Shown here one piece after another: positions 1 through 7,795 of a DNA stretch of 64,000 nt. Numbering within the stretch: the first letter of the stretch is position 1; each line of letters starts with the position of its first letter. The DNA is from Streptococcus parasanguinis (lineage in GTDB: Bacteria > Bacillota > Bacilli > Lactobacillales > Streptococcaceae), in the NCBI RefSeq assembly GCF_901875555.1, contig NZ_CABFMD010000004.1, forward strand, positions 1 through 64,000, read 5' to 3'. The notes below the pieces were generated by a model, which was given only the letters and a program-made list of their open reading frames with translations, was not told the DNA's origin and did not search any database. Position numbers and translations under genes: made by a program.

Positions 1-75
1 AAGGACTCAGTCCTGTGCAATACAGAACTAAATCCTTTGGATAAATTAATTGTCTAACTTTTTGGGGTCAGTACA
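1..75 (+). mobile_element. Right end of an IS3-family insertion sequence (partial)
   Basis: Positions 3-44 encode the last residues of an IS3-family OrfB transposase, ending GLSPVQYRTKSFG and a TAA stop at 42-44. This is the usual tail of IS150-group transposases. It is followed at 51-75 by a typical terminal inverted repeat whose complement begins TGTACTGACCCC. The rest of the element lies to the left of the window, so whether it is intact cannot be told. It lies downstream of the mleR-like gene. Confidence 0.8.
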
Positions 76-117
76 AATTCCTTATTTCTCTTTTTGTTAG
101 TTTAATATCTACAATGT

Positions 118-160
118 AAAAAACTCTAGCTATCAGATAGTTGATAGTTAGAGTTTTTTT
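118..160. terminator. Bidirectional terminator between IS end and mleR
   Basis: A hairpin with arms AACTCTAGCTATCA and TTGATAGTTAGAGTT has A-runs on the left and T-runs on the right. It can therefore stop transcription from both sides: the IS from the left and the LysR gene from the right. Confidence 0.75.
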
Positions 161-161
161 G

Positions 162-1040
162 CTATTCATATGATTTAATGAGATTAAATAAGGCTTCTAC
201 TTCTGATGACAGTGTAGCTGATTTGAGATAAGCGTAATAAACTGTAAATGTTATCTGGTCCTCTGGTATTAGAGGGATTTTTATTAAATCATCATCTTCA
301 TCAGAAAGTGCGATATCAGCCAGTAAACTAAGGCCAATCCCTTTCTTTAAAAGTTCTTTAATAATGACAATGTCGTCAGTCTTAAAGAAAATCTCGGCCT
401 TGTTCTGATACTTCTGATTAAGAATATCAAATGCTTTTAGGTGAATAAAATGTTCATCTAAAAGGATGAAGGGCTGATCAAGTAACTCTTCAAAAGAAAG
501 GGACATGGCAGTAGAAAGAGGGTGATCTTTCGATAGTACGACATAAATTTCTTTCTGAAATAGTTCTCGCATCTCCAATAAAGGGTGATTGAATGGTTCA
601 ATCAAACCGAGTAAGCTGGCATCTAATTCTCCTTTGAGAAGGAGGTCCAATAACTCTAAGGAACCACGCCGTATGGGGCGTACTTTTTTTAAAAAATCTA
701 ATTCCTTTTCTTGGTTTAGGGCAGCGAAGAGATACTGCATGATTATAGGAGGAAATCCTACAGTAGAGTAATGGGCCAAGGATCGATCTATTTCTTTGTG
801 AGCAGAACTGATCTCAGGTAAGATCAATTTTGTGTGTTCCAGAAGGATTTCTCCTTGATAAGTCAGTTTGAAGGAACGGTGTGAGGGATCGTGGTGAATC
901 AACTTACAATTAAAAGACTCCTCTAAGCGCTTGATGGCGTATGAAATAGAAGGCTGGCTGACTTCGTGTTGCTTTGCTACGTCTGTATAGGATTGGACTT
1001 GGCAGAGATCATAAAAATACTGTAGGTCTTTTAAGTTCAT
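162..1040 (-). CDS. mleR: LysR-family regulator, probable malolactic regulator MleR
   Basis: This 292-residue protein has the standard LysR layout. An N-terminal winged helix-turn-helix lies at about residues 1-60 (MNLKDLQYFYDLCQ, then a helix with EVSQPSISYAIKRLEE). A long linker helix follows, then a periplasmic-binding-like effector domain from about residue 90. LysR proteins of this kind sense small organic acids. Its position next to malolactic enzyme and malate permease genes suggests it controls them in response to malate; that is inference from context and known MleR systems. The start has only a weak ribosome site. An imperfect LysR-type palindrome (GATAAATA-A-TATTTATC, 1075-1091) lies 35 bases upstream of the start. 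The IS element sits just past its 3' end. Confidence 0.75.
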   Translation of the reverse strand: MNLKDLQYFYDLCQVQSYTDVAKQHEVSQPSISYAIKRLEESFNCKLIHHDPSHRSFKLTYQGEILLEHTKLILPEISSAHKEIDRSLAHYSTVGFPPIIMQYLFAALNQEKELDFLKKVRPIRRGSLELLDLLLKGELDASLLGLIEPFNHPLLEMRELFQKEIYVVLSKDHPLSTAMSLSFEELLDQPFILLDEHFIHLKAFDILNQKYQNKAEIFFKTDDIVIIKELLKKGIGLSLLADIALSDEDDDLIKIPLIPEDQITFTVYYAYLKSATLSSEVEALFNLIKSYE

Positions 1041-1074
1041 AAGGGCTCACTTTCAACATCTAGGGGAATAACCA

Positions 1075-1091
1075 GATAAATAATATTTATC
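1075..1091. promoter_or_regulatory. Palindromic operator candidate upstream of mleR
   Basis: The arms GATAAATA and TATTTATC are exact inverted repeats with one central base, in the 112-base gap between the LysR gene and the Xre gene. The size and place fit autoregulation by a LysR protein, but nothing else supports it. Confidence 0.35.
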
Positions 1092-1152
1092 CGTATCACT
1101 TCATTTGACTATACGTTTTTTTTCCAGATATAATGTGGGTGAGTCAGGGATA

Positions 1153-1503
1153 TCAGAGGTTATCTAAGATACTTTCGAAAATGCGTAACATCTTTTCGCG
1201 TTTATCAACAGGAACTTGTTTAATCTTCATGTTCAATCTCTTTAGTGAAAGATTTTCAGTCTTATCAGAGGTGGATTCAAGGCTACTAAAATTGAAAAAC
1301 TCCTCTGGGGTCATCTGTAAAGCATCAATCACTTTTTCTAGACTGTGAATGGTCAGATTCACATTTTGGTTTTCTAGTTGATTGATATACTTAAGACCAA
1401 GTCCAGCCTGTTCCGAAAGTTCTTCCTGGCTCATTTTGTTTTGTGTTCGAAAATATTTCACTTTTTGGGAAATATATTGTTGTAAATAGTTTTTAGTTGT
1501 CAT
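1153..1503 (-). CDS. Xre-family helix-turn-helix regulator
   Basis: This is a 116-residue protein. I use the ATG at 1501-1503 because the reading frame upstream to 1554 has no ribosome site and the helix-turn-helix begins right after this start. The HTH_3 fold spans about residues 10-65 (MSQEELSEQAGLGLKYINQLE is the core; the recognition helix is around GLKYINQLENQ). The C-terminal 50 residues are charged and hydrophilic with no known domain. It lies between mleR and mleS on the mleR strand. Whether it acts on the malolactic genes or only on itself is unknown. Two ATACAA-type inverted repeats in front of the gene suggest autoregulation. Confidence 0.75.
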   Translation of the reverse strand: MTTKNYLQQYISQKVKYFRTQNKMSQEELSEQAGLGLKYINQLENQNVNLTIHSLEKVIDALQMTPEEFFNFSSLESTSDKTENLSLKRLNMKIKQVPVDKREKMLRIFESILDNL

Positions 1504-1512
1504 ATAAATAGA

Positions 1513-1562
1513 ATACAAGTTTTGTATGACAAAAAAACACCTTAAAAAATACAAAGTATTAT
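1513..1562. promoter_or_regulatory. Two ATACAA-type inverted repeats upstream of the Xre gene
   Basis: ATACAA-GTT-TTGTAT at 1513-1527 is a perfect 6-bp-arm inverted repeat. A related ATACAAAGTAT lies at 1552-1562, next to a TATAAT-like -10 read on the minus strand near 1561-1567. The pair is placed where an Xre protein would repress its own promoter. The rest of the 351-base gap to mleS shows no gene. Confidence 0.4.
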
Positions 1563-1802
1563 ATAGCGAACCTAAAGGATACTTATTTTAATTAGGATTG
1601 CTAATTTGTATCATTAGTTTCTTTTACTCGAAACTTTTAGTAAAGAGTAATTGTCGAGGATTTGATGAGTTCAGGAATTTATAAAAGAACTTAAAGTGCC
1701 ATCAATGACAGTGTTTTAAGTATCAAAAGGCTGATTATAAATTTTCTCGTAGACTCATTATAACATATACATCTACAATTGTATTTTATAAGCAACAAAG
1801 TT

Positions 1803-1831
1803 CTGCAAACGATTCATTTTAATGGTATAAT
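1803..1831 (+). promoter_or_regulatory. mleS promoter with overlapping cre-like site
   Basis: An extended -10 (TGGTATAAT, TATAAT at 1826-1831) lies 17 bases after a weak CTGCAA -35. TGCAAACGATTCAT at 1804-1817 matches the catabolite-response consensus at nearly all conserved positions and covers the -35. This predicts CcpA-linked repression of the malolactic operon by good sugars; it is a sequence match only. Confidence 0.5.
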
Positions 1832-1854
1832 ATTCGTAAAAAGGAGGTTGCACT

Positions 1855-3480
1855 ATGACTGCACATGATATTTTAAACAATCCTTTCCTTAATAAAGGAA
1901 CTGCTTTTACCTTGGAGGAGCGAAAGGAACTAGGCCTAATTGGTTTACTGCCACCTTATGTTCAAACGATTGAAGAGCAAGCAGCACAAACCTATGCACA
2001 AATGCAAACAAAGGTTAATGATTTGGAAAAACGGTTGTTCTTAATGGAAATCTTTAATACAAACCGGACTCTTTTCTATTACCTCTTTGCTCAGCATTTG
2101 GAAGAATTCAATCCAATTGTCTATGACCCAACCATTGCAGATACGATTGAAGGTTATAGTGACCTCTTTGTAGATCCACAATATGCGGGATATCTTGATA
2201 TCAATCATCCTGAAAATATTGAAGCCACTTTGAAAAATGCTGCTGGGGAACGCGAGATTCGTCTCATTGTTGTAACAGATGCAGAAGGAATTCTTGGAAT
2301 CGGTGACTGGGGAACAAATGGTGTCGATATTTCTGTCGGGAAATTGATGGTCTACACGGGTGCTGCTGGAATCGACCCTTCGATGGTGCTTCCATTAGTC
2401 ATTGACGCAGGGACTAACCGTGAAGAACTTCGTAACAATCCTAATTACCTAGGAAATCGCCACGAACGTGTCCGCGGAGATCGTTACTACGACTTTATTG
2501 ACCAATTCGTTCAAACAGCAGAACGTCTCTTTCCTAAACTCTACCTTCACTGGGAAGATTTCGGTCGCTTAAATGCTGCCAATATTCTTGAAAAATATCG
2601 GAAACAAATCCCAACCTTTAACGATGATATCCAAGGCACTGGGATTGTGACTCTAGGTGGTATCTTTGGTTCGCTAGATATTACAGGTGAAAAATTAACC
2701 GATCAAGTTTATCTTTGCTATGGTGGTGGGACTGCTGGTGCAGGGATTGCCTCTCGTGTGCTTCGTGAAATGGTCAGTGAAGGCCTTTCTGAAGAAGAAG
2801 CCTATAAACGCTTCTTTATGGTCGATAAACAAGGTCTTCTCTTTGATGACATGGATGACCTAACTCCTGAACAAAAACCGTTTGCTAAGAAACGTGCTGA
2901 CTTTGCCAATGCAGATAAGTTGACTGACCTGCTTGAAGTAGTCAGAACCGTGAAGCCAACTATTCTTGTCGGAACTTCAACTCAGCCAAATACCTTCACA
3001 AAAGAAATTGTAGAAGCTATGTGCGAAAATACAGAACGTCCGATGATCTTCCCATTATCAAATCCAACCAAGCTAGCTGAAGCAAGTGCCAAAGATTTGA
3101 TTGAATGGTCAGATGGCAAGGCCTTTGTCGCAACAGGAATTCCTGCTGGCACGGTGTCTTATAAAGGTGTAGACTATGTCATTGGTCAAGCTAATAATGC
3201 CTTGATTTACCCAGGCCTTGGTCTAGGAATGTTGGCTTCTGAAGCTAGCCTTCTAACAGATGAAATGATTGGGGCAGCAGCTCATTCATTGAGTGGTATT
3301 GTCAATCCAGGCCAACCAGGAGCTCCTGTCTTGCCACCATTCAAGTATGTGGCAGATGTTTCTATTAAAGTAGCAGAAGCAGTTGCTAAAAAAGCGCAAG
3401 AACAAGGTCTTGCACGTGCTAAGGAAACAGACATGGCTAAAGCAGTTCGTGATTTGAAGTGGTATCCAGAGTATAAATAA
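1855..3480 (+). CDS. mleS: Malolactic enzyme (NAD- and Mn-dependent)
   Basis: This 541-residue cytoplasmic enzyme converts L-malate to L-lactate and CO2. It belongs to the malic enzyme family and has the usual length for lactic acid bacteria. The N-terminal catalytic domain contains the signature stretch [15 protein letters not shown] (about residues 140-154). The central NAD-binding fold has [14 protein letters not shown] (about 290-305), and the substrate-side motif NDDIQGTG lies near 260. The start is fixed by AAGGAGG 7 bases upstream. It is followed by the malate permease, so the pair imports malate, decarboxylates it and raises cell pH. NAD-malic enzymes that make pyruvate are close relatives; the neighbouring MleR-like regulator and permease favour malolactic enzyme. 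Confidence 0.92.
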   Translation: MTAHDILNNPFLNKGTAFTLEERKELGLIGLLPPYVQTIEEQAAQTYAQMQTKVNDLEKRLFLMEIFNTNRTLFYYLFAQHLEEFNPIVYDPTIADTIEGYSDLFVDPQYAGYLDINHPENIEATLKNAAGEREIRLIVVTDAEGILGIGDWGTNGVDISVGKLMVYTGAAGIDPSMVLPLVIDAGTNREELRNNPNYLGNRHERVRGDRYYDFIDQFVQTAERLFPKLYLHWEDFGRLNAANILEKYRKQIPTFNDDIQGTGIVTLGGIFGSLDITGEKLTDQVYLCYGGGTAGAGIASRVLREMVSEGLSEEEAYKRFFMVDKQGLLFDDMDDLTPEQKPFAKKRADFANADKLTDLLEVVRTVKPTILVGTSTQPNTFTKEIVEAMCENTERPMIFPLSNPTKLAEASAKDLIEWSDGKAFVATGIPAGTVSYKGVDYVIGQANNALIYPGLGLGMLASEASLLTDEMIGAAAHSLSGIVNPGQPGAPVLPPFKYVADVSIKVAEAVAKKAQEQGLARAKETDMAKAVRDLKWYPEYK

Positions 3481-3562
3481 GTAAATGGAAATGGGGTGTA
3501 CGAGGATGACTGAATGCTTCGTACGCCTTCAACTATACGTTATGCATGTAGAAAGGGAGACT

Positions 3563-4510
3563 ATGGAAATCTTTATAACGTCAATTCAGAGTATTGTACC
3601 CATTATCGTCATCATCATTCTTGGTTATTTCTTGCAAGTCCGCGGTTGGTTCCAAGAGAGTTTCGGAAATGATTTATCTAAACTCATTATGAATGTAGCC
3701 ATGCCAGTGGCAATTTTTACCTCTGTTCTTAAATATTTAACGTTAGACAAATTGATTAGCTTGTCTGGCGGTTTATTCTATACATTTATCGCCTTCATTC
3801 TCGGTTACCTAATGGCTTTTATAGCGGTGAAACTATTTAGAGTGCGCCCAGGCCGTCGCGGAACTATGATTAATACCTTTGTGAATGCCAATACCATTTT
3901 TATTGGTTTGCCTTTAAACATAGCTCTGTTTGGAAATCAAGCCCTTCCTTACTTTTTGGTGTATTATATTACAAATACGGTATCTACTTGGACATTAGGT
4001 GTCTATCTCATGACATCGGATAGCAAAGAAGGGACTTCCAAGCAAGCTCAAAAATTCAATTGGAAGAAACTCTTCCCAGCTCCTTTATTGGGATTTCTCG
4101 TAGCCCTCGTATTTTTAGTGCTCCGTCTTCCTGTTCCAAGTTTTGCGGAAAGTACCTTGACCTATATTGGTAGTTTAACAACGCCATTATCACTTGTCTA
4201 TATTGGTATCGTTCTAGCGAAGGCAGGACTTAAGACGATTCGCTTTGATAAGGATACCATTATCACACTGGTTGGTCGTTTTATCCTTGCACCGGTCATC
4301 ATGCTCCTAGTTTTGAAATTCTTCTCTCCAAATATGGTAGCACCAGAATTTAGGACCTTTATGATCCAATCAGCAACACCTGCTCTAGCGGTTCTTCCTA
4401 TTCTTGCCAATCAAGGAAAAGGTGATGTGGAATTCTCGACGAATGTGGTGACTCTAAGTACGCTTCTATTTATCGTTGTTATTCCAATATTGCAAACTTT
4501 ATTAGGATAA
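3563..4510 (+). CDS. mleP: Malate permease, auxin-efflux-carrier (AEC) family
   Basis: This 315-residue membrane protein has about ten hydrophobic segments in the AEC pattern (two five-helix halves). I start at the ATG at 3563, which has AAAGGGAG 5 bases upstream. The upstream in-frame extension to 3485 has no ribosome site and is not hydrophobic. AEC proteins next to malolactic enzyme import malate or exchange it with lactate. The gene lies 82 bases after mleS with no terminator between, so the two are likely one operon. The product ends with a typical hydrophobic helix (FIVVIPILQTLLG). Confidence 0.85.
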   Translation: MEIFITSIQSIVPIIVIIILGYFLQVRGWFQESFGNDLSKLIMNVAMPVAIFTSVLKYLTLDKLISLSGGLFYTFIAFILGYLMAFIAVKLFRVRPGRRGTMINTFVNANTIFIGLPLNIALFGNQALPYFLVYYITNTVSTWTLGVYLMTSDSKEGTSKQAQKFNWKKLFPAPLLGFLVALVFLVLRLPVPSFAESTLTYIGSLTTPLSLVYIGIVLAKAGLKTIRFDKDTIITLVGRFILAPVIMLLVLKFFSPNMVAPEFRTFMIQSATPALAVLPILANQGKGDVEFSTNVVTLSTLLFIVVIPILQTLLG

Positions 4511-4610
4511 GAAGGAAGAAGATAGGATTGAAAGTTCTGCGTTAAGAAATTCCCCTATTTTAGAACCATCTTGAAATCAAAATCGGAAGAAACTCTTCTG
4601 ACGATTGCTA

Positions 4611-4863
4611 TTAATCAGTTTTGAGATGTCCTAAAAAAGCTCGTAAAGCATCACAATTCTCAAAACGTTAATCAATACGATTATATCAACGTTTCGAAAC
4701 ACTTCATGGTTCACACTATGGAGTGTTTTTTTGATGATTTTTAGCAAAATTCACACCACTTTTCACACCATCAATTTTTTAAACTACGAAATGCAATATC
4801 ACCTACAGTCTGATTGACTTTATCTTTGGTATTAACAATTGCAATAACATAAATTTTCCATTT
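4611..4863 (-). pseudogene. Decayed gene tails, one resembling a phage/ICE integrase C-terminus
   Basis: Read on the minus strand, this gap holds two broken coding tails. One spans about 4716-4863: one frame ends AFRSLKN at a stop (4771-4773), while the next frame continues DGVKSGVNFAKNHQKNTP to a stop at 4716. That tail resembles the C-terminus of streptococcal tyrosine integrases and suggests a frameshifted remnant. The other, ending RFENCDALRAFLGHLKTD with its stop at 4611-4613, could be a transposase remnant. Both are short, so identity is uncertain. They mark the left edge of the accessory island. Confidence 0.3.
4698..4732 (+). terminator. Terminator downstream of mleP
   Basis: The arms AACACTTCAT and ATGGAGTGTT (one G-U pair) are followed by seven T. 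It lies 190 bases after mleP, with only decayed sequence in between, so it ends the malolactic operon transcript. Confidence 0.65.
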
Positions 4864-4932
4864 TAAAGATATATTATGGTAAAAGAAAAAGATTGAAGAA
4901 AATAGTCCAAAATGAACTTTGTCTTCAATCTG

Positions 4933-4970
4933 AACAGAGTAAATACTACTCTGTTAGAGGCGTTTTTTTA
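4933..4970 (+). terminator. Hairpin with T-run at the 3' end of the zinc-ribbon gene
   Basis: AACAGAGTA and TACTCTGTT form a perfect 9-bp hairpin (4933-4941, 4947-4955), followed after six bases by seven T on the plus strand. A second inverted pair, GATTGAAGA and TCTTCAATC, lies just to the left. It could serve as a weak terminator on either strand. Confidence 0.4.
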
Positions 4971-5130
4971 TTATATTAATGGCGAAGGCTAAAGTAGTTC
5001 CTAAAAGCACTCCGGTTCCTTTTTTTCCATTACTTTTACATCTATCACAAACAGGAAATAACCTTTTATCAGTTATTGTTTTACGACAGAACTTACATTT
5101 ACGTTTTTGACTAATTTGATTCTCGGACAT
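4954..5130 (-). CDS. Small zinc-ribbon protein with C-terminal membrane helix
   Basis: This is a 58-residue protein from the ATG at 5128-5130. A TTG upstream at 5145 is less likely. Residues 11-32 carry two CxxC knuckles (CKFC and CDRC), a zinc-ribbon pattern, followed by a basic stretch and one hydrophobic segment (GVLLGTTLAFAINII) near the C-terminus. It overlaps the last 20 bases of the upstream 400-residue gene, so the two are translated together. Function is unknown. Such zinc-ribbon plus single-helix proteins often act as small membrane-anchored partners, which is only a general expectation. Confidence 0.6.
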   Translation of the reverse strand: MSENQISQKRKCKFCRKTITDKRLFPVCDRCKSNGKKGTGVLLGTTLAFAINIIKKRL

Positions 5131-6313
5131 CACTTTTATCCCCAATCTCCAATTTTTTATTTTCTAAATTTGTTAAAAAAGTATTATTTGTATCATTTGC
5201 TTCATGAAGCTTTTCTTGTAGATTTATAAATAAATCAATATCATTCTTTCCGTATTTATAATGACTGTTGATAAGTTCTAATAGGCTAATTTTATCTGAA
5301 TTTTTTAACCACTTAGCTCTATTTATACGAGGAATCTTTTGTAATAAGTTAATTAGTAAACCTCTATTGGTTGTTATATCTGGTTGGGTGAGTAATTCCA
5401 TTACTCCGTTATAAGAAGTAAGGCGTTCGAGAGCCATTGCTTTATTATTTAAGCTTAAATCAATGTAAAGTTGCATACCAACTATTTTTGTCATTATTTC
5501 TGTATCGTTTAGTATAAAGTCAGCATGTCTTTTTAATGAGTCATATAAATAATCTACTTGTTTAGTTCTCTTAATTATTTCCTCTTTATTGGAGATCAAA
5601 TCAGCTTTGATTGCACTGACAGAATCTTCCATATAAGTATTTGCTTCATTTAAAAGATGAATTTTTTCCTCTAAGGAGACAGTGTTTAGTGCCTGTAAAA
5701 CTTTAGTTCTAGCAGAGAAGAATGGAGGTAAGATGCTATTATTTCTATCCCAGTTAATTTGAAATTCTTGACTAGCTTTCATATCTAAAAGTAGATCATA
5801 AATCTGTTTTAGTTGAACTTGGGTTGATAAATCAACTCTGGAGGAATCGTCAGTGTTGTTGCTTTTTTTCTCTACTTTTTTTAATGTAACATCTTCAACA
5901 CGGACATTATTTTTTGTCGTATCAACAATGACAGCTCTATAATTACCATTAATTTTTTTGGAATTTCCTACTTTAAAGGTACCATTTTCTAGCTTCTTTT
6001 TTGTTTTTTCTGAAAGACTAGCAAAATCTAATTCGTAAAAATTATCATTCTTTTTATCATATACTTTAGGCTTGGGATTAAGATGTCTATCAACAAAATT
6101 AAATAGTGGTTCCCCATTGATATCAATGATATTTGCTAAATTTAGCGATGTATTATTGTCAATTAACTGAGGTAAGGCATATTCAAAAGGACTGCTTATT
6201 GCAAATATATCAGTCGTTTTTTTATCTTCTTCAGATTTAAATAGATTGAAGGCTAATAGATTATTTTCAATTAATTCATATTCACCTTTATTCGTATTTG
6301 CAACATCGTTCAT
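5111..6313 (-). CDS. Uncharacterised 400-residue protein of the accessory island
   Basis: I do not recognise this protein. It is soluble and highly charged, with no signal peptide and no obvious membrane segment. Roughly residues 1-150 are mixed alpha/beta. A low-complexity linker rich in K, N, D and S follows at about 145-165. The C-terminal 230 residues look helical with coiled-coil character (for example LQALNTVSLEEKIHLLNEA). The start has AAAGGTGA five bases upstream. It forms an operon with the overlapping zinc-ribbon gene. The AT-rich codon use, unlike the flanking core genes, and its place beside decayed mobile-element tails suggest horizontal transfer. Confidence 0.6.
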   Translation of the reverse strand: MNDVANTNKGEYELIENNLLAFNLFKSEEDKKTTDIFAISSPFEYALPQLIDNNTSLNLANIIDINGEPLFNFVDRHLNPKPKVYDKKNDNFYELDFASLSEKTKKKLENGTFKVGNSKKINGNYRAVIVDTTKNNVRVEDVTLKKVEKKSNNTDDSSRVDLSTQVQLKQIYDLLLDMKASQEFQINWDRNNSILPPFFSARTKVLQALNTVSLEEKIHLLNEANTYMEDSVSAIKADLISNKEEIIKRTKQVDYLYDSLKRHADFILNDTEIMTKIVGMQLYIDLSLNNKAMALERLTSYNGVMELLTQPDITTNRGLLINLLQKIPRINRAKWLKNSDKISLLELINSHYKYGKNDIDLFINLQEKLHEANDTNNTFLTNLENKKLEIGDKSDVRESN

Positions 6314-6560
6314 AATTTCACCTTTGACACTTATTTGTTTAATTATAACACGTTATAAAGGGTTTCTTATAAAAATAAAATAGAATATATCAAAAGATAT
6401 TTGGCGATGAAATAATTTGAAAAAGAGCAATTGTGTTAAAAGATTAAATTTGGGTAGTAAACAAAATCTTTCACTAGTAAGTTAGTAAGCCCTACTTGAA
6501 TTTTGAATATTTTTTAGTAGAAACAATTACTATAAATGTTGGAATATAAGGAAATTTGAA

Positions 6561-6619
6561 ATTATGTTTCATTATTATAAAACATAATGATTGACATATA
6601 TAAAACATATTGGTAAAAT
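6561..6619 (+). promoter_or_regulatory. Promoter and inverted-repeat operator of the ArsR-ABC operon
   Basis: A near-ideal promoter is present: TTGACA at 6591-6596, 17-base spacer, extended -10 TGG-TAAAAT at 6611-6619. Just upstream, ATTATGTTT (6561-6569) and AAACATAAT (6580-6588) are perfect 9-bp inverted repeats. A third half-site AAACATAT (6603-6610) lies inside the promoter spacer. This arrangement fits autorepression by the ArsR-like protein encoded downstream. The remaining 6314-6560 shows no gene. Confidence 0.6.
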
Positions 6620-6641
6620 ATAGACAAATAAAGAAGGGGTA

Positions 6642-6707
6642 TTGACTATTATTGAGGTTATCAACAAGGATGCAGATGATAAGAAAATTTTCCCATTTAT
6701 TTTATAG
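6642..6707 (+). CDS. Possible 21-residue leader or signal peptide (TTG start)
   Basis: After the promoter, AAGAAGGGG is followed by a TTG start and a 21-codon frame ending KKIFPFIL and TAG. The peptide is acidic in the middle with a hydrophobic C-terminus. It is the only open frame between the promoter and the regulator gene. The ribosome-site spacing is short and the start is TTG, so it may be non-coding leader. If real, it could be a regulatory leader or the exporter's cargo. Confidence 0.25.
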   Translation: MTIIEVINKDADDKKIFPFIL

Positions 6708-6727
6708 TTCACGAAATGAGATGTTGT

Positions 6728-7795
6728 ATGAAAAAAGAAATTAATTATTTTAATGAGGCATTGCTATTAGCTACGAGAATTTGTAATTGGGAAGAAAAAA
6801 CAGATTCAGATTTACCGATAAATTATCAAAAATATGAACTGTCAAAAGAACAGATCGATCTTGAACATCAAGATCTGATTTCTTTCTATAACAATATTAG
6901 GCGTGAAGGTAGGAGCGTTTTAAACGAATTTTCTGAAATAGAAATCTTCTTTAAAAATTATAGAAATGAGAAAACTCCTGAAATTCTTTATTTCTTGACA
7001 TATTCTAGATTGCAAAAAACTATTAAAAACTATTCTACTTCTGAGTTGCTTTCTGTTATAAAATCAGAGTTTATTAAGAATATGCAATCTTTAGGATACG
7101 AACTTTCTCCAGAGTTTCACCTTCATGAAATTGATAATTTAAAACTATTTAATGAACAACAAAGGTATCTAATTTATAAACTACTGCATAATATAAATCA
7201 TACGTTTGATCAGTTATATCAATTCATTTTATCAATGGAACAAGTAATTAAGAATCAGGAGTATTTGATACTTAGTAGACTTGATGAAGTTTATAGTGAG
7301 ATAGGCACTGAGAAACTCATAAGTGAAGAATTGGAGTCTACAATAGATTCTCTGAGTAAAAACCATACTATTGTTGACGTTGAATATACGTTGTTTATTC
7401 AATTCTCTCAACTTTTTGGACTTAGTTTATTCATGGAGGGGGAATTAACAAAAGGATTTTGTTATTTTGGTCTGGTACCCTCCTTATTAGAGGGACAACC
7501 AAAATCAGTTGAGGAAAAAAAAGAGGATATGATCCAAAAATTATCTCTTATTTCTGATCCGACTCGTTTTAATATAATTTTAATGTTATCAAAAAAATCT
7601 ATGTATGGACGCGAAATTTCAGAAGAATTGTCTATCTCAACAGGAACTATTAGTCACCACTTATCTCATTTATTAAAAGAAAATTTGATTCAATCAGAAA
7701 TGAAAGGGAAAAGAATCTATTATAGAGTGAACCAATCAGAAATCAATCAGATAGGAAGTTTCTTGCTTCAATTGGGAGGTGAAAAATATGAGTAA
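6728..7795 (+). CDS. Large ArsR-like regulator with unknown N-terminal domain
   Basis: This 355-residue protein starts at the ATG at 6728 (an ATG at 6716 is also possible; both have poor ribosome sites). The last 85 residues form a winged helix-turn-helix of the ArsR type: LISDPTRFNIILMLSKK, then YGREISEELSISTGTISHH as the recognition region, then the wing KGKRIYYRVN. The first 265 residues are helical, without recognised domain. Classic ArsR proteins are about 100 residues, so this is an ArsR domain fused to a large sensor-like part. Its stop overlaps the start of the ABC exporter gene by 8 bases, so the pair is translationally coupled. It probably represses its own operon through the inverted repeats upstream. 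Confidence 0.7.
   Translation: MKKEINYFNEALLLATRICNWEEKTDSDLPINYQKYELSKEQIDLEHQDLISFYNNIRREGRSVLNEFSEIEIFFKNYRNEKTPEILYFLTYSRLQKTIKNYSTSELLSVIKSEFIKNMQSLGYELSPEFHLHEIDNLKLFNEQQRYLIYKLLHNINHTFDQLYQFILSMEQVIKNQEYLILSRLDEVYSEIGTEKLISEELESTIDSLSKNHTIVDVEYTLFIQFSQLFGLSLFMEGELTKGFCYFGLVPSLLEGQPKSVEEKKEDMIQKLSLISDPTRFNIILMLSKKSMYGREISEELSISTGTISHHLSHLLKENLIQSEMKGKRIYYRVNQSEINQIGSFLLQLGGEKYE

Noticed and set aside
3485..3562. N-terminal extension of the malate permease
   Set aside because: The ATG at 3563 has a proper ribosome site and begins the first membrane helix; the extension has neither.
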